From an uncultured Colwellia sp. (GTDB taxonomy: Bacteria > Pseudomonadota > Gammaproteobacteria > Enterobacterales > Alteromonadaceae), in assembly GCA_913020705.1 (NCBI GenBank), contig CAJWBY010000077.1:1-20018 (forward strand): a stretch of 20,018 nucleotides of DNA. The letters run 5' to 3'. This document shows positions 7,317 through 15,834 of this stretch, piece by piece. The position numbers and the translations under genes are program-made. A model generated the notes under the pieces. It was not told the DNA's origin. It did not search any database and saw nothing but the letters and a program-made list of their open reading frames with translations. The first letter of the stretch is position 1. Each line of letters begins with the position of its first letter.

Positions 7317-9074
7317 TTATTCGCTAAATTGAAAGTTGTGTAATTTTGCATAGGCACCATCTTTTGCTAATAAGCTCTGATGATCACCTTGCTCAATGAT
7401 TTCACCTTGCTCCATGACGATAATTTTATCCGCATTTTCAATAGTCGATAAGCGGTGAGCAATAACAATACAGGTACGATTTTGTTGTAAAATTTGTAAA
7501 GCATCCTGTATATGGCGTTCAGACTCAGTGTCTAATGCACTGGTTGCTTCATCAAGAATTAAAAAGGGAGCATCACATAATAAAGCCCTAGCGATTGCTA
7601 CACGTTGGCGTTGTCCGCCAGAAAGTAACGCGCCATTATCCCCAATATTGGTGTCTAGTCCGTCAGGCATACTTTCAGCGAACTCAATTACATGCGCACT
7701 TTTAGCGGCAGCAATAATTTCTTCCCGACTAGCACTAGGCTTACCGTAGGCAATATTATTGGCTATAGAATCATTAAATAGCACGACTTGTTGCGAAACA
7801 TATGCGAATTGATTACGTAAGTCTTTCAATTTGTATGATGTAATATCTTGTCCATCGATTAATACTTTACCTGCTGTCGCATCATAAAAACGAAGCAACA
7901 TTGCACTCGCGGTTGATTTTCCACTACCTGAACGACCAACCAATGCAATAGTTTCACCCGCATTAGCCGTAAAAGTCAATTTGGTAAGCGCTAATATTTC
8001 ATCATTTTTATATGAAAAATCAACTTGTTCAAAGGCAAGCGTTCCTTTTGCTTTATCAAGTGTTTGTTGGCCGGTATCTTTTTCTTTTTCTTGGTCAAGT
8101 ACTGCAAAAATACTCACACATGCTGCCATACCATTTTGAAAATCACTGTTAACCGTCGTTAATAATTTTAAAGGCCTTAGTAACATAGTCATACAGGTAA
8201 TAACGGTGATAAAAATACCAGGAGTCAAACTTGCCTTCATACTTTCTAAGTTAGCAACATACAGTACAAATGCTAAGGCAAAAGAGGCTATTATTTGAAT
8301 AAGCGGCACGCTGAAAGATTTTGTTGCCACCATTTTCATCCGCTGTTGGCGGTTATGTTTATTAATTTTACCAAAACGTTCAAATTCACGTTGCTGACCA
8401 CTAAAGGTCAAAACAACTTTATGCGCATTAAATGTTTGCTCTGCGGCAGAAGTAACTTCGCCCATCGCATTTTGGATATTTTTACTGACTTGACGAAAAC
8501 GCTTAGACACTACAGTCACAATAACAGCGATAATAGGCGTAATAAGAAGGAAAACAGCTGATAATTGCCAGCTGTGATAAAACATCACGGCAAGAAATCC
8601 AATAACCATAGCGCCTTGTTGAACTAAGGTAAGCAACGCTTTACTTGTCGCACTCAATACTTGTTCTGTATCAAAAGTAAGTTTAGAAATTAACGTGCCT
8701 GTAGATTCTTTATCATGATAAGTAACAGGTAGTGTCATAATGTGTTCAAATAAATTTTGTCTTAAATCAGTAACAACATTATTGCCTACCCAAGCCAAAC
8801 AATAGTTACCAAAAAAGTGACAGATACCACGAATAATAAAACAAACAATTACAAACAGCGGCGCCCACTTCATAAAGTTTGGGTTTGCATCGGTTAAACC
8901 GTCATCAATTAATGGCTGTAATTGCGAGAAAAATAAAGTATCGATACCCGCATAGCCAAGCATTCCGAGAATAGCGACGACAAAACCTGCTTTATAAGGT
9001 TTTGCATAACCAATTAAACGTTTGAAATTTTGCCAAGTTGTGGCTTCTACTACTTTATTTTTACTTTCTAACAT
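7317..9074 (-). CDS. msbA: Lipid A export ABC transporter, permease/ATPase
   Basis: 585 residues, normal for this half-transporter, which acts as a homodimer and flips core-lipid A from the inner to the outer leaflet of the inner membrane. The N-terminal part (about 25-310) is a six-helix exporter domain; GMLGYAGIDTLFFSQLQPLIDDG at 37-59 is typical of MsbA. The ATPase follows: Walker A GRSGSGKST (380-388), Q-loop YVSQQVVLFN (425-434), signature LSGGQ (484-488), Walker B FLILDEA (504-510), D-loop SALD and switch His540. Every catalytic residue is intact. Location directly before lpxK separates it from generic multidrug exporters of the same fold. The 106-bp gap from comEC may contain a separate promoter, allowing the LPS genes to be expressed independently of comEC. 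Confidence 0.96.
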   Translation of the reverse strand: MLESKNKVVEATTWQNFKRLIGYAKPYKAGFVVAILGMLGYAGIDTLFFSQLQPLIDDGLTDANPNFMKWAPLFVIVCFIIRGICHFFGNYCLAWVGNNVVTDLRQNLFEHIMTLPVTYHDKESTGTLISKLTFDTEQVLSATSKALLTLVQQGAMVIGFLAVMFYHSWQLSAVFLLITPIIAVIVTVVSKRFRQVSKNIQNAMGEVTSAAEQTFNAHKVVLTFSGQQREFERFGKINKHNRQQRMKMVATKSFSVPLIQIIASFALAFVLYVANLESMKASLTPGIFITVITCMTMLLRPLKLLTTVNSDFQNGMAACVSIFAVLDQEKEKDTGQQTLDKAKGTLAFEQVDFSYKNDEILALTKLTFTANAGETIALVGRSGSGKSTASAMLLRFYDATAGKVLIDGQDITSYKLKDLRNQFAYVSQQVVLFNDSIANNIAYGKPSASREEIIAAAKSAHVIEFAESMPDGLDTNIGDNGALLSGGQRQRVAIARALLCDAPFLILDEATSALDTESERHIQDALQILQQNRTCIVIAHRLSTIENADKIIVMEQGEIIEQGDHQSLLAKDGAYAKLHNFQFSE

Positions 9075-9132
9075 TCAGTATCTCGGTGACTTAATAATTA
9101 ATGACAATTAATATCGGATCAATGCCTCGGCT

Positions 9133-9162
9133 ATTTTAGCGCTTTTTTGTATATTCAACCAA
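9133..9162 (-). promoter_or_regulatory. Possible promoter for msbA-lpxK-ycaR-kdsB
   Basis: In the comEC-msbA gap the minus strand carries TTGGTT (9162-9157) and, 18 bases on, TAAAAT (9138-9133, 5 of 6 to the -10 consensus). The -35 match is poor (3 of 6). It is offered because an internal promoter is expected before essential LPS genes; support is weak. Confidence 0.28.
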
Positions 9163-9180
9163 CTAATAATATTAGGAAAA

Positions 9181-11631
9181 TTAATTAGAAAACCAATAAG
9201 GATTGATATGTTCTCGATAACTTTCAATTTCAAGTCCTTGTTGGTCCATTTTTATTTGGATCATTCCCTGATCTGCTGTTGAATATGGAGTGACATTAAA
9301 ATTTTCATACCGTTTTAGTACCGCTTTATTGGGCATATGCCAACGATTTAAAAATCCGGCACTAAATATAACAGCTTCAGGATTCACTGCTTCAATAAAG
9401 CGTAAACTTGATGAGGTTTTTGAACCATGATGAGGCGCAATAATAACATCAGCTTTCAACTTTTTAGCAATGTCAGGAGTTGCTGTAAGTAACTTTTCAA
9501 CTTTGCGAGAAATATCTCCAGTCAACAACACGCTATATTTACCATCAGAAATATGAATTACGCAAGAATTGTCATTTTCTTTATCTTGAATAGTCACAGG
9601 CCATAACACCGAAAATGTTAATCCTTGCCAAGTAAAATCATCAGTTTGTTTACAACTACTTTTTTCAGCAAAACTATATTGTTCAGTTATTTTTGACGAT
9701 TCATTGTATTTTATTTTTTCTACGCTGATTTTATTTAGAGCAACTTGTTTGTCTATAAATGATAAACCGCCTGCATGATCGTTATCGGCATGACTTAATA
9801 TTAAATGATCAATTGTCTCAATGCCGCGATATTGGAAATATGGAGATATAACACTTTCCACCATATTAAAGCCACTCGGATAACTTGCTCCTGTATCATA
9901 TAAAATAGCATGCCCATTTTTCTCGATCACCACCGATAATCCTTGGCCAACATCAAGCACGCTTACTTGCCACTCATTATTTCTTTTCTGATGTTCAAAA
10001 TAAAAAGAAGTTAACGGGAATATAAAGAGGGCTGCCATTAAAATAATTTTTTTGGGTAACGCTAAAAAATAACTTATAAAAATGAAACCGCTCATAACAA
10101 GAATGGTCATCAATGTTTTATGGCTAACATCAATAAATAACCATTCTAGATTCGACAAATAAATCAACCATTGCCAAATTAAGTCTAATGATGCTAAAGA
10201 TAGCTCAAGAAAAAATACCGAAAGGGCTTCACTAAAAGGCATAACAACTACCGAAAATAAGCATAAAGGAATAGCCGTAAAACTCATCCATGGTACCGCT
10301 ATGATATTAGCAAAGATCGCTGAAAGCGGTAGTTGATGATTAAGGGTCGCCGCAACAGGCAACATAAATAACGATAAACCTAGCTGTACAATAATGAGAG
10401 AATGAAACCACGCTGTAGCTTTTTGTAATTTACTATTTCCTGACGATGATATTAACTTTCGACATCGCCAAATAATCAATAAAATTAGTGATACCGCATA
10501 AACACTTAACCAGAAACTCACACTAAATAGACTAAAAGGTGACAAAAGTATAATACAAACGATACTGAGTAATAACCAACGTGTTACTGACAGTTTTACG
10601 CCTACTAACTTACTGCCAATAAAGATTTGCATCATGATTAAGGCACGAAGAGTGGGTAGAGAAAACCCAGCCAGATAAGCATAAAATATCGCAAAAAGAC
10701 TACAAAAAACAAAAGCGACGATGCGGTGATTTTTATTAACCAGCCAAGCCCCCCCTTTTTTAGTTAACAACAATTGTAAGGGAATAAAGCGAAAAAGTAT
10801 GACCATCAACCCAAAGGCACCACTAGCAATTAATCCTAGGTGTAGGCCAGAAATAGCCATTAAATGTTGGGTTCCAGTTGCTTGGAGCACTTGCCATTGC
10901 TCAGCCGTAATTTTTCCACGTTCCCCGAATGTAAGCGCAAAAATAAAATGATGCACTTCGCTTTTTAATACTAATGAATTAACCACTTCATTAAGTTGTA
11001 AGTAAAGGCTTTGACGATAACTTGATTGCGCTTCAATCAACTTGTTTTCTATTGCGGGCTTTACATATCCGGTAGCATGTAATTCCTTTTGTCTTAACCA
11101 CGTTTGATAACTAAAACCTCCTATGTTTGCAAAACCATGAGCAGGTTTGATGCGTACTTTCAGTTGCCATCTCTGCCCTTGCTCTATAATGCCAATATGG
11201 CTTATTATTTCGTCCGATAAAGGCTTATCATCCCATCGAAGGCGAATATTAATTTTTTCTGTCAGTTTTCGTTGATTAACTTCATCAACAGTAAAATTGA
11301 ATCGTGACACTTTTCTTTCAACCGAACCATCTTTTACGTGACGACTTAAGGTTGTAGGAATGTTAGTTACAAATCCTTTTATGGTTATAGTTTTACCGAC
11401 AAAGTCATCTTGAGTAAGGTTATTCGCTTTCCATATATTTTGATATGAAAAACCAGCACTTAGTAACCAAGCACAACCGAAAAACAAACCGCTAAAACTA
11501 CGGAGCCTTTTAAAGAAACAAAAAATAACAGCAAAAAATAAACAAAACAAAAGATGAGAAAAATCTGGTACTATCGGTAAGAATAGTGACAGAATAGCAC
11601 CGATAAAAAATGTAAATAACCACCGTTCCAT
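9181..11631 (-). CDS. comEC: ComEC/Rec2-family DNA internalisation protein
   Basis: 816 residues from the ATG at 11631. In competent bacteria ComEC forms the inner-membrane channel that brings in single-stranded DNA. The layout is complete: an N-terminal hydrophobic segment and DUF4131-like soluble region (about 1-190), a polytopic Competence domain containing TGTQHLMAISGLHLGL (about 252-267), and a C-terminal metallo-beta-lactamase-like domain. That last domain has VLDVGQGLS (about 557), YDTG, the metal motif SHADNDHAGG (about 613-622), LLTGD and APHHGS (about 732-737). All motif residues are kept, consistent with a working nuclease/channel. A longer frame begins at a TTG 30 bases upstream (11661), but that codon lacks a Shine-Dalgarno, while the ATG has GGAA at a suitable distance. 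The enteric homologue (ycaI) also sits directly before msbA. Confidence 0.94.
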   Translation of the reverse strand: MERWLFTFFIGAILSLFLPIVPDFSHLLFCLFFAVIFCFFKRLRSFSGLFFGCAWLLSAGFSYQNIWKANNLTQDDFVGKTITIKGFVTNIPTTLSRHVKDGSVERKVSRFNFTVDEVNQRKLTEKINIRLRWDDKPLSDEIISHIGIIEQGQRWQLKVRIKPAHGFANIGGFSYQTWLRQKELHATGYVKPAIENKLIEAQSSYRQSLYLQLNEVVNSLVLKSEVHHFIFALTFGERGKITAEQWQVLQATGTQHLMAISGLHLGLIASGAFGLMVILFRFIPLQLLLTKKGGAWLVNKNHRIVAFVFCSLFAIFYAYLAGFSLPTLRALIMMQIFIGSKLVGVKLSVTRWLLLSIVCIILLSPFSLFSVSFWLSVYAVSLILLIIWRCRKLISSSGNSKLQKATAWFHSLIIVQLGLSLFMLPVAATLNHQLPLSAIFANIIAVPWMSFTAIPLCLFSVVVMPFSEALSVFFLELSLASLDLIWQWLIYLSNLEWLFIDVSHKTLMTILVMSGFIFISYFLALPKKIILMAALFIFPLTSFYFEHQKRNNEWQVSVLDVGQGLSVVIEKNGHAILYDTGASYPSGFNMVESVISPYFQYRGIETIDHLILSHADNDHAGGLSFIDKQVALNKISVEKIKYNESSKITEQYSFAEKSSCKQTDDFTWQGLTFSVLWPVTIQDKENDNSCVIHISDGKYSVLLTGDISRKVEKLLTATPDIAKKLKADVIIAPHHGSKTSSSLRFIEAVNPEAVIFSAGFLNRWHMPNKAVLKRYENFNVTPYSTADQGMIQIKMDQQGLEIESYREHINPYWFSN

Positions 11632-11693
11632 AGTGAATAATTTCCGTATTTGTCTATTCAATTAATTAAATCTACATAATAAAAGTAAAGTAT

Positions 11694-12203
11694 ATGCCTA
11701 AAAAACTCATCAAGCGTTATATGCCTGATCACAACACCATAAAAAATAATAAATATTTACAGATTTTTGGTGATTTACTGCATAACCCCAACTTATGGCA
11801 TTTAAACCGTCGTTCAGTAGCAAAAGCATTTGCTGTAGGGCTGTTTTTTGCCTTTGTCCCTGTGCCTTTTCAAATGGTACTCGCCGCTGGCTTTGCTATT
11901 ATAGTACATGCAAACCTTCCCTTATCGGTCGCACTTGTTTGGATAACGAACCCTCTTTCAATCCCTGCAATTTTTTATGCGTGTTATGTTGTTGGAACAT
12001 GGTTGATCGGCGCAGAGGAAAAAGAGTTTGTTTTTGAAGCTAGCTGGCAATGGATTATTGATAGTGTTTCTACCATCGGGCCAGCATTTTTATTAGGCTG
12101 TGGAGTACTCGCTATATTCTTTTCTATCTTGGGCTATTTCGCTATTCATGGTCTTTGGCGATATTCTGTTATAAAAGAATGGAAAAAACGTAAGAATAGA
12201 TAG
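11694..12203 (+). CDS. DUF2062 domain-containing membrane protein
   Basis: 169 residues. The sequence runs MPKKLIKRYMPDHNTIKNNKYL, then LLHNPNLWHLNRRSVAKAFAVG, then FAFVPVPFQMVLAAGFAI, with WITNPLSIPAIFYACYVVGTWLIG following. This is the DUF2062 pattern, including the characteristic P-x-x-x-Q and TNP motifs. About three to four membrane segments are expected (roughly 45-70, 73-105 and 125-155) with a basic C-terminal tail, KEWKKRKNR. The biochemical role of the family is unknown to me; related domains also occur as appendages of glycosyltransferases. It is divergent from comEC, with 62 bp between the chosen start codons, so the two promoter regions must overlap. It is convergent with lolE across a terminator. 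Confidence 0.88.
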   Translation: MPKKLIKRYMPDHNTIKNNKYLQIFGDLLHNPNLWHLNRRSVAKAFAVGLFFAFVPVPFQMVLAAGFAIIVHANLPLSVALVWITNPLSIPAIFYACYVVGTWLIGAEEKEFVFEASWQWIIDSVSTIGPAFLLGCGVLAIFFSILGYFAIHGLWRYSVIKEWKKRKNR

Positions 12204-12233
12204 CAGGAGAACATATACGTTCACCCTGAAAAT

Positions 12234-12277
12234 AAAAGCATATAATGACTAATCGTCATAACTATATGCTTTTTTTT
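12234..12277. terminator. Terminator between the DUF2062 gene and lolE
   Basis: Outer arms AAAAGCATAT (12234-12243) and ATATGCTTTT (12264-12273) surround a smaller ATGAC/GTCAT stem, and the plus strand ends in eight T. The minus strand also ends in a short T-tract, so it may serve both convergent genes. Confidence 0.8.
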
Positions 12278-12294
12278 GTAAAAAATTAAATACT

Positions 12295-13581
12295 CTACAT
12301 TTGCCCCAGTACTTGTGCGGGTTGAACTTTAGTCGCTTGCCAAGCAGGGTATAGTGTTGCCAACAAACTCATTGTTAATGCCGTAATTACAGTAGCAACA
12401 ACATCACTTTGACTCAAATGAGTAGGAAGAAAGTCAATAAAATAGACATCGCCTGATAACATCTTCACGTTAAAGAACGTTTCAAGTCCAATAACAATGT
12501 CGGTTAAATTAAGGGATATGGTAATACCTAATAGAGTTCCAACTAAGCAACCAACCACACCATTTACCAAACCTTGAAACATAAAAGTCGCCATGATAAC
12601 AGAGGCTTCGGCACCCATTGTTTTTAAAATGGCAATATCACCCTTTTTCTCATTAACTGCCATGATTAGTGTCGATACAATATTAAAACTTGCAACAGCA
12701 ATAACTAAAACTAATACAATAAACATCACTAAGCGAACGAGTTGAATATCATTAAAGATATGACCATGAGTTCTGGTCCAATCGTGTATTTCCACATAAG
12801 TATCAAAACTATAAGCAACATCGCGAACTACATCTGGCGCTTGGAACACATTAGCCACTTTAATTCGGATCCCTTGTACTTGACCTTTTTCCAAGTTCAC
12901 CATTTTTTCTGCATGCGCAATTGATAGGTATACAGAAAGTTCATCCATGGTTCCGCCAAACTTAAAAATCCCCACCACCTTGACTTGATGCTTAACGGGA
13001 ACGGGAAATTTGGCACTGGCTTGATTATTAACTTTTTGATTTACAGCACTAGATAATAATAATTGGAGTGAATCACCCAATTCAAGGTTCAGTTTTTTTG
13101 CCACACCTGAGCCAATAACAACTCCAACCACTGGATTTTCACTGTTTTCATGATTATCAATTGCTTGCCAACTTCCTGCTATCATATAGTCAGCAATAGT
13201 AGACACTTGCTGTTCTAATTTTACATCGACACCGCGCACCGAAACCGCTTTAATTTCACTACCATGTTGCATCATACCGGTAAGTTTGATGACAGGCGCT
13301 GCAGCGATTACTTGAGGATGCTGTTGAATTTTAGCGATTTTCTTTTGCCATTTATCGATAGGCGTATTAATAGCGATAAGTTCACCGTGAGGGATCACAG
13401 ACAATAGATGTTGTGCTAATGCTCGCTCGAAACCATTCATGGCAGATAAGACAATAATCAAGACCATCACACCGAGGGCAATACCAATTGTAGAAGATGC
13501 AGAAATAAAAGAAGAAAAGCCATTGCCGTTTCGGCTGCGCACATAACGTAAGCCTAAAAATAAACTTAATGATTTGTTCAT
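12295..13581 (-). CDS. lolE: Lipoprotein-releasing ABC transporter permease LolE
   Basis: 428 residues. Together with LolC and the ATPase LolD it extracts outer-membrane lipoproteins from the inner membrane and hands them to LolA. MacB/FtsX-like topology is visible: one membrane helix near residues 24-46, a large periplasmic domain (about 47-275), then three helices near 280-305, 322-348 and 393-412. The stretch SGDVYFIDFLP followed by a TLYPAWQATKVQPAQVLGQM tail matches LolE rather than LolC. GLRYVRSRNGNGFSSFIS at the N-terminus is typical of both. An upstream in-frame TTG at 13587 is possible, but the ATG at 13581 has AAGG about 7 bases before it and is preferred. The gene follows lolD with a gap of about 9 bp and is the last of the operon. 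Confidence 0.93.
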   Translation of the reverse strand: MNKSLSLFLGLRYVRSRNGNGFSSFISASSTIGIALGVMVLIIVLSAMNGFERALAQHLLSVIPHGELIAINTPIDKWQKKIAKIQQHPQVIAAAPVIKLTGMMQHGSEIKAVSVRGVDVKLEQQVSTIADYMIAGSWQAIDNHENSENPVVGVVIGSGVAKKLNLELGDSLQLLLSSAVNQKVNNQASAKFPVPVKHQVKVVGIFKFGGTMDELSVYLSIAHAEKMVNLEKGQVQGIRIKVANVFQAPDVVRDVAYSFDTYVEIHDWTRTHGHIFNDIQLVRLVMFIVLVLVIAVASFNIVSTLIMAVNEKKGDIAILKTMGAEASVIMATFMFQGLVNGVVGCLVGTLLGITISLNLTDIVIGLETFFNVKMLSGDVYFIDFLPTHLSQSDVVATVITALTMSLLATLYPAWQATKVQPAQVLGQM

Positions 13582-13590
13582 CGACAAGCC

Positions 13591-14274
13591 TTAACTTTCA
13601 AGTGGCGCTAAACGGCCATGTGATAAACGTAATTGGCGGTCCATTCTCGCAGCGAGCGTTAAATCATGCGTCACAATAACAAAGCTGGTGTTTACTTTTT
13701 TATTAAGATCTCGCAATAATTGATAGATCTGCTCAGCGGTATCAAAATCTAAATTTCCGGTGGGTTCATCAGCAAGAATTAACGAAGGCTTAGTCACTAG
13801 CGCTCTAGCAATAGCAACTCTTTGGCGTTCACCGCCAGAGAGCTCTGAAGGTCTGTGCTCAAAGCGATGGCTTAGCCCTACTTGTATTAACATTTCTTGT
13901 GCGGAGGCCAAAGCAACTTTAGGTGAGTCACCTCGAATAAGGAGTGGCATTGCCACGTTTTCTTCTGCAGAAAACTCCATCATTAAATGATGAAACTGAT
14001 AGATGAAACCAATATGAGTATTGCGAAACTTAGCTCGCTGCTTTTCGGATAAGGTATGAATGTCAACATCATTAATAAAAACTTGCCCAGATGACGGAGA
14101 GTCTAAAGCACCTGCTATATGCAAGAATGTACTCTTTCCGCAACCAGAGCTACCCACAATGGCAACAAGTTCTCCAGCTTCCACAGATAAATCTAGTCCA
14201 TCTAATACTTTTGTTTCAAGGCTTCCCTGAAAATATGATTTAGATAATTGCTGACAATGTAAACCTTTACTCAT
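13591..14274 (-). CDS. lolD: Lipoprotein-releasing ABC transporter ATPase LolD
   Basis: 227 residues, the normal length. It powers LolCDE by ATP hydrolysis on the cytoplasmic face. Motifs: Walker A VGSSGCGKST (40-49), Q-loop Gln93 in IYQFHHLM, the LolD-type FSAEENVAMPLLIRG stretch (101-115), signature LSGGERQR (145-152), Walker B LILADEPTGNLD (165-176) and switch His203 in VTHD. The Q-loop/FSAEENV region is where LolD contacts the coupling helices of LolC and LolE. Its ATG overlaps the end of lolC by 8 bases (ATGAGTAA), indicating translational coupling within lolC-lolD-lolE. Confidence 0.96.
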   Translation of the reverse strand: MSKGLHCQQLSKSYFQGSLETKVLDGLDLSVEAGELVAIVGSSGCGKSTFLHIAGALDSPSSGQVFINDVDIHTLSEKQRAKFRNTHIGFIYQFHHLMMEFSAEENVAMPLLIRGDSPKVALASAQEMLIQVGLSHRFEHRPSELSGGERQRVAIARALVTKPSLILADEPTGNLDFDTAEQIYQLLRDLNKKVNTSFVIVTHDLTLAARMDRQLRLSHGRLAPLES

Positions 14275-15505
14275 GTCGTAAAACCTCGGCGGGCTGTGTT
14301 AAAGACGCTTGATACGCGGGATATAAAGTAGCAATGAAGCTCATCGCTATAGCTGAAAAAATAATACTAAGTAAATTACCTACCGACAGTTCTACAGGCA
14401 AAGACTGCCCTGCCCCGAGTAAACTAATACCTAGAAAGTTAAAAATACTGTTCAAATTTAAGGTGAGTAATGAACCTACTGCTGTACCAATGGTAACGCC
14501 CCAGAAACCATTAATTAAACCTTGAGTAATAAATATTTTCACAACGCCCATTCGATCTAACCCAAGTGTTTGCAAAATGCTTATCTCACCCTGTTTTTCA
14601 ATAACGACCATAACTAATGCAGAAACAATATTAAACGCGGCAACGGCAATAATTAAACTCAACATTAGCCACATCATATTTTTTTCCATGCGCACTGCCG
14701 CAAACAAAGCGCCTTGGCTATCACTCCAAGTGGTATAATTATACTCGCTATACTCAGCTTTCAATTCCGTAACCACTTGCTCAGCAGAAAATGCATCATC
14801 GAGATATAAGCGAAGTTTTTCAACACCATCACCTCTTTCTCTATGCAATTTCGCACCATATTTACTGTGGATATAAACGAGGGTTGCGTCGACTTCAGAG
14901 CCAATACTAAAAACACCTGAAATAGTAAAAGTTCGTTGTACTGGAATTCTTCCCATTGGTGTGAAAACTGTTTTATTTGGCAGTGTTAAGCGTACTTTTT
15001 CACCTAAGCCAACATCCAACTTTCTTGCTAATGCTCTTCCTATAACAACTGAGAATGGTTGGTTTGATAAATTGTCTAAGCTTCCTGAAAGCATGGAGGT
15101 ATTAACAATATTGTGTTGCTCAAATTCAGGCATTATCCCCTGAATAAGCACAAAGTCTAACGCTCCGGAATTTGCTTGTATTAGTGCTTCACTTTCCAGA
15201 AGTGGTGTTACCTGTTTGACCTTTGGATGGAGTAGCAACTTTTCTCGTAGCGCTTGCCATTTAGGTAAAGATTTTTGTTTGTTGAGCTGAGAATCATCTG
15301 CTACAACTATATGGGGAACCAAGCCTAGCACTCTCCGCTTCTGCTCACCCTCTAAACCGTCCATCACCGAAACAACAGTAATCAAAGAAGCGACGCCAAG
15401 TACAATGCCTACAATTGAAAAAAAGGTGATAAAGGAAACAAATCCTGAACTTTTGCGACTCCGACTATATCGAAGCCCAATGAAAAAACTGACGGGTTGA
15501 AACAT
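14267..15505 (-). CDS. lolC: Lipoprotein-releasing ABC transporter permease LolC
   Basis: 412 residues, first gene of the operon. Topology is as in LolE: helix near 24-48, periplasmic domain, then helices near 277-301, 320-346 and 373-396. The periplasmic part contains FTPMGRIPVQR (181-191), matching the Hook loop of E. coli LolC that docks LolA, and the protein ends LTQPAEVLRHE like E. coli LolC (TQPAEALRYE). This identifies it as LolC, so the locus has the classic two-permease LolC/LolE system rather than the single-permease LolF arrangement. The ATG has only a weak GAAG Shine-Dalgarno. Confidence 0.94.
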   Translation of the reverse strand: MFQPVSFFIGLRYSRSRKSSGFVSFITFFSIVGIVLGVASLITVVSVMDGLEGEQKRRVLGLVPHIVVADDSQLNKQKSLPKWQALREKLLLHPKVKQVTPLLESEALIQANSGALDFVLIQGIMPEFEQHNIVNTSMLSGSLDNLSNQPFSVVIGRALARKLDVGLGEKVRLTLPNKTVFTPMGRIPVQRTFTISGVFSIGSEVDATLVYIHSKYGAKLHRERGDGVEKLRLYLDDAFSAEQVVTELKAEYSEYNYTTWSDSQGALFAAVRMEKNMMWLMLSLIIAVAAFNIVSALVMVVIEKQGEISILQTLGLDRMGVVKIFITQGLINGFWGVTIGTAVGSLLTLNLNSIFNFLGISLLGAGQSLPVELSVGNLLSIIFSAIAMSFIATLYPAYQASLTQPAEVLRHE

Positions 15506-15834
15506 TATATAAACTTCATCTTTTATACATTTGAAAGAGAACGTTCCCTTTAATTAATGATACGCAGCATAGCACAGTCAATGTTTTATTTGGCAAGAAA
15601 AAAGCGTACAAGTAAAATCCTTCAAAATAAAAATCAGTATTATTTACTTTATTTTCAGACAGTTAAACAAAAACTAAATTAATTAAGTAATGTAATGTAC
15701 AAAATAAAATACAAACCTGCTTAGTCATTATGTAAAAATTCATGTCTGAATCTAGTAAATAGCGCTGTAACCCTTTAATATCAATGTGTTTAACATTTTA
15801 TAACAATAACTTTTCACTTAAAGATGAGATTTCA
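15506..15834. other. Divergent intergenic region lolC / pepO
   Basis: About 330 bases of very AT-rich DNA between two divergent start codons. It must hold the promoters of both transcription units. Apart from the candidate lolC promoter, I see only AT-rich motifs (for example two TTAATTAA-like stretches) and no clear operator, RNA gene or repeat. An in-frame ATG at 15784 would lengthen the peptidase but would bury its signal peptide, so this region is treated as non-coding. Confidence 0.6.
15566..15596 (-). promoter_or_regulatory. Possible promoter of lolCDE
   Basis: On the minus strand TTGCCA (15596-15591) is followed after 19 bases by TATGCT (15571-15566), with a TGC extended -10 directly before it. 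Another -35-like TTGACT lies at 15581-15576. The spacing is long, so this is only a candidate about 60 bases upstream of the lolC ATG. Confidence 0.3.

Noticed and set aside
11632..11661. TTG start of comEC at 11661
   Set aside because: No Shine-Dalgarno precedes it, whereas the ATG at 11631 begins a normal hydrophobic ComEC N-terminus.
15784..15834. Upstream ATG start for the M13 peptidase
   Set aside because: It would put 17 polar residues before the lipoprotein signal peptide; the ATG at 15835 yields a standard signal with lipobox.
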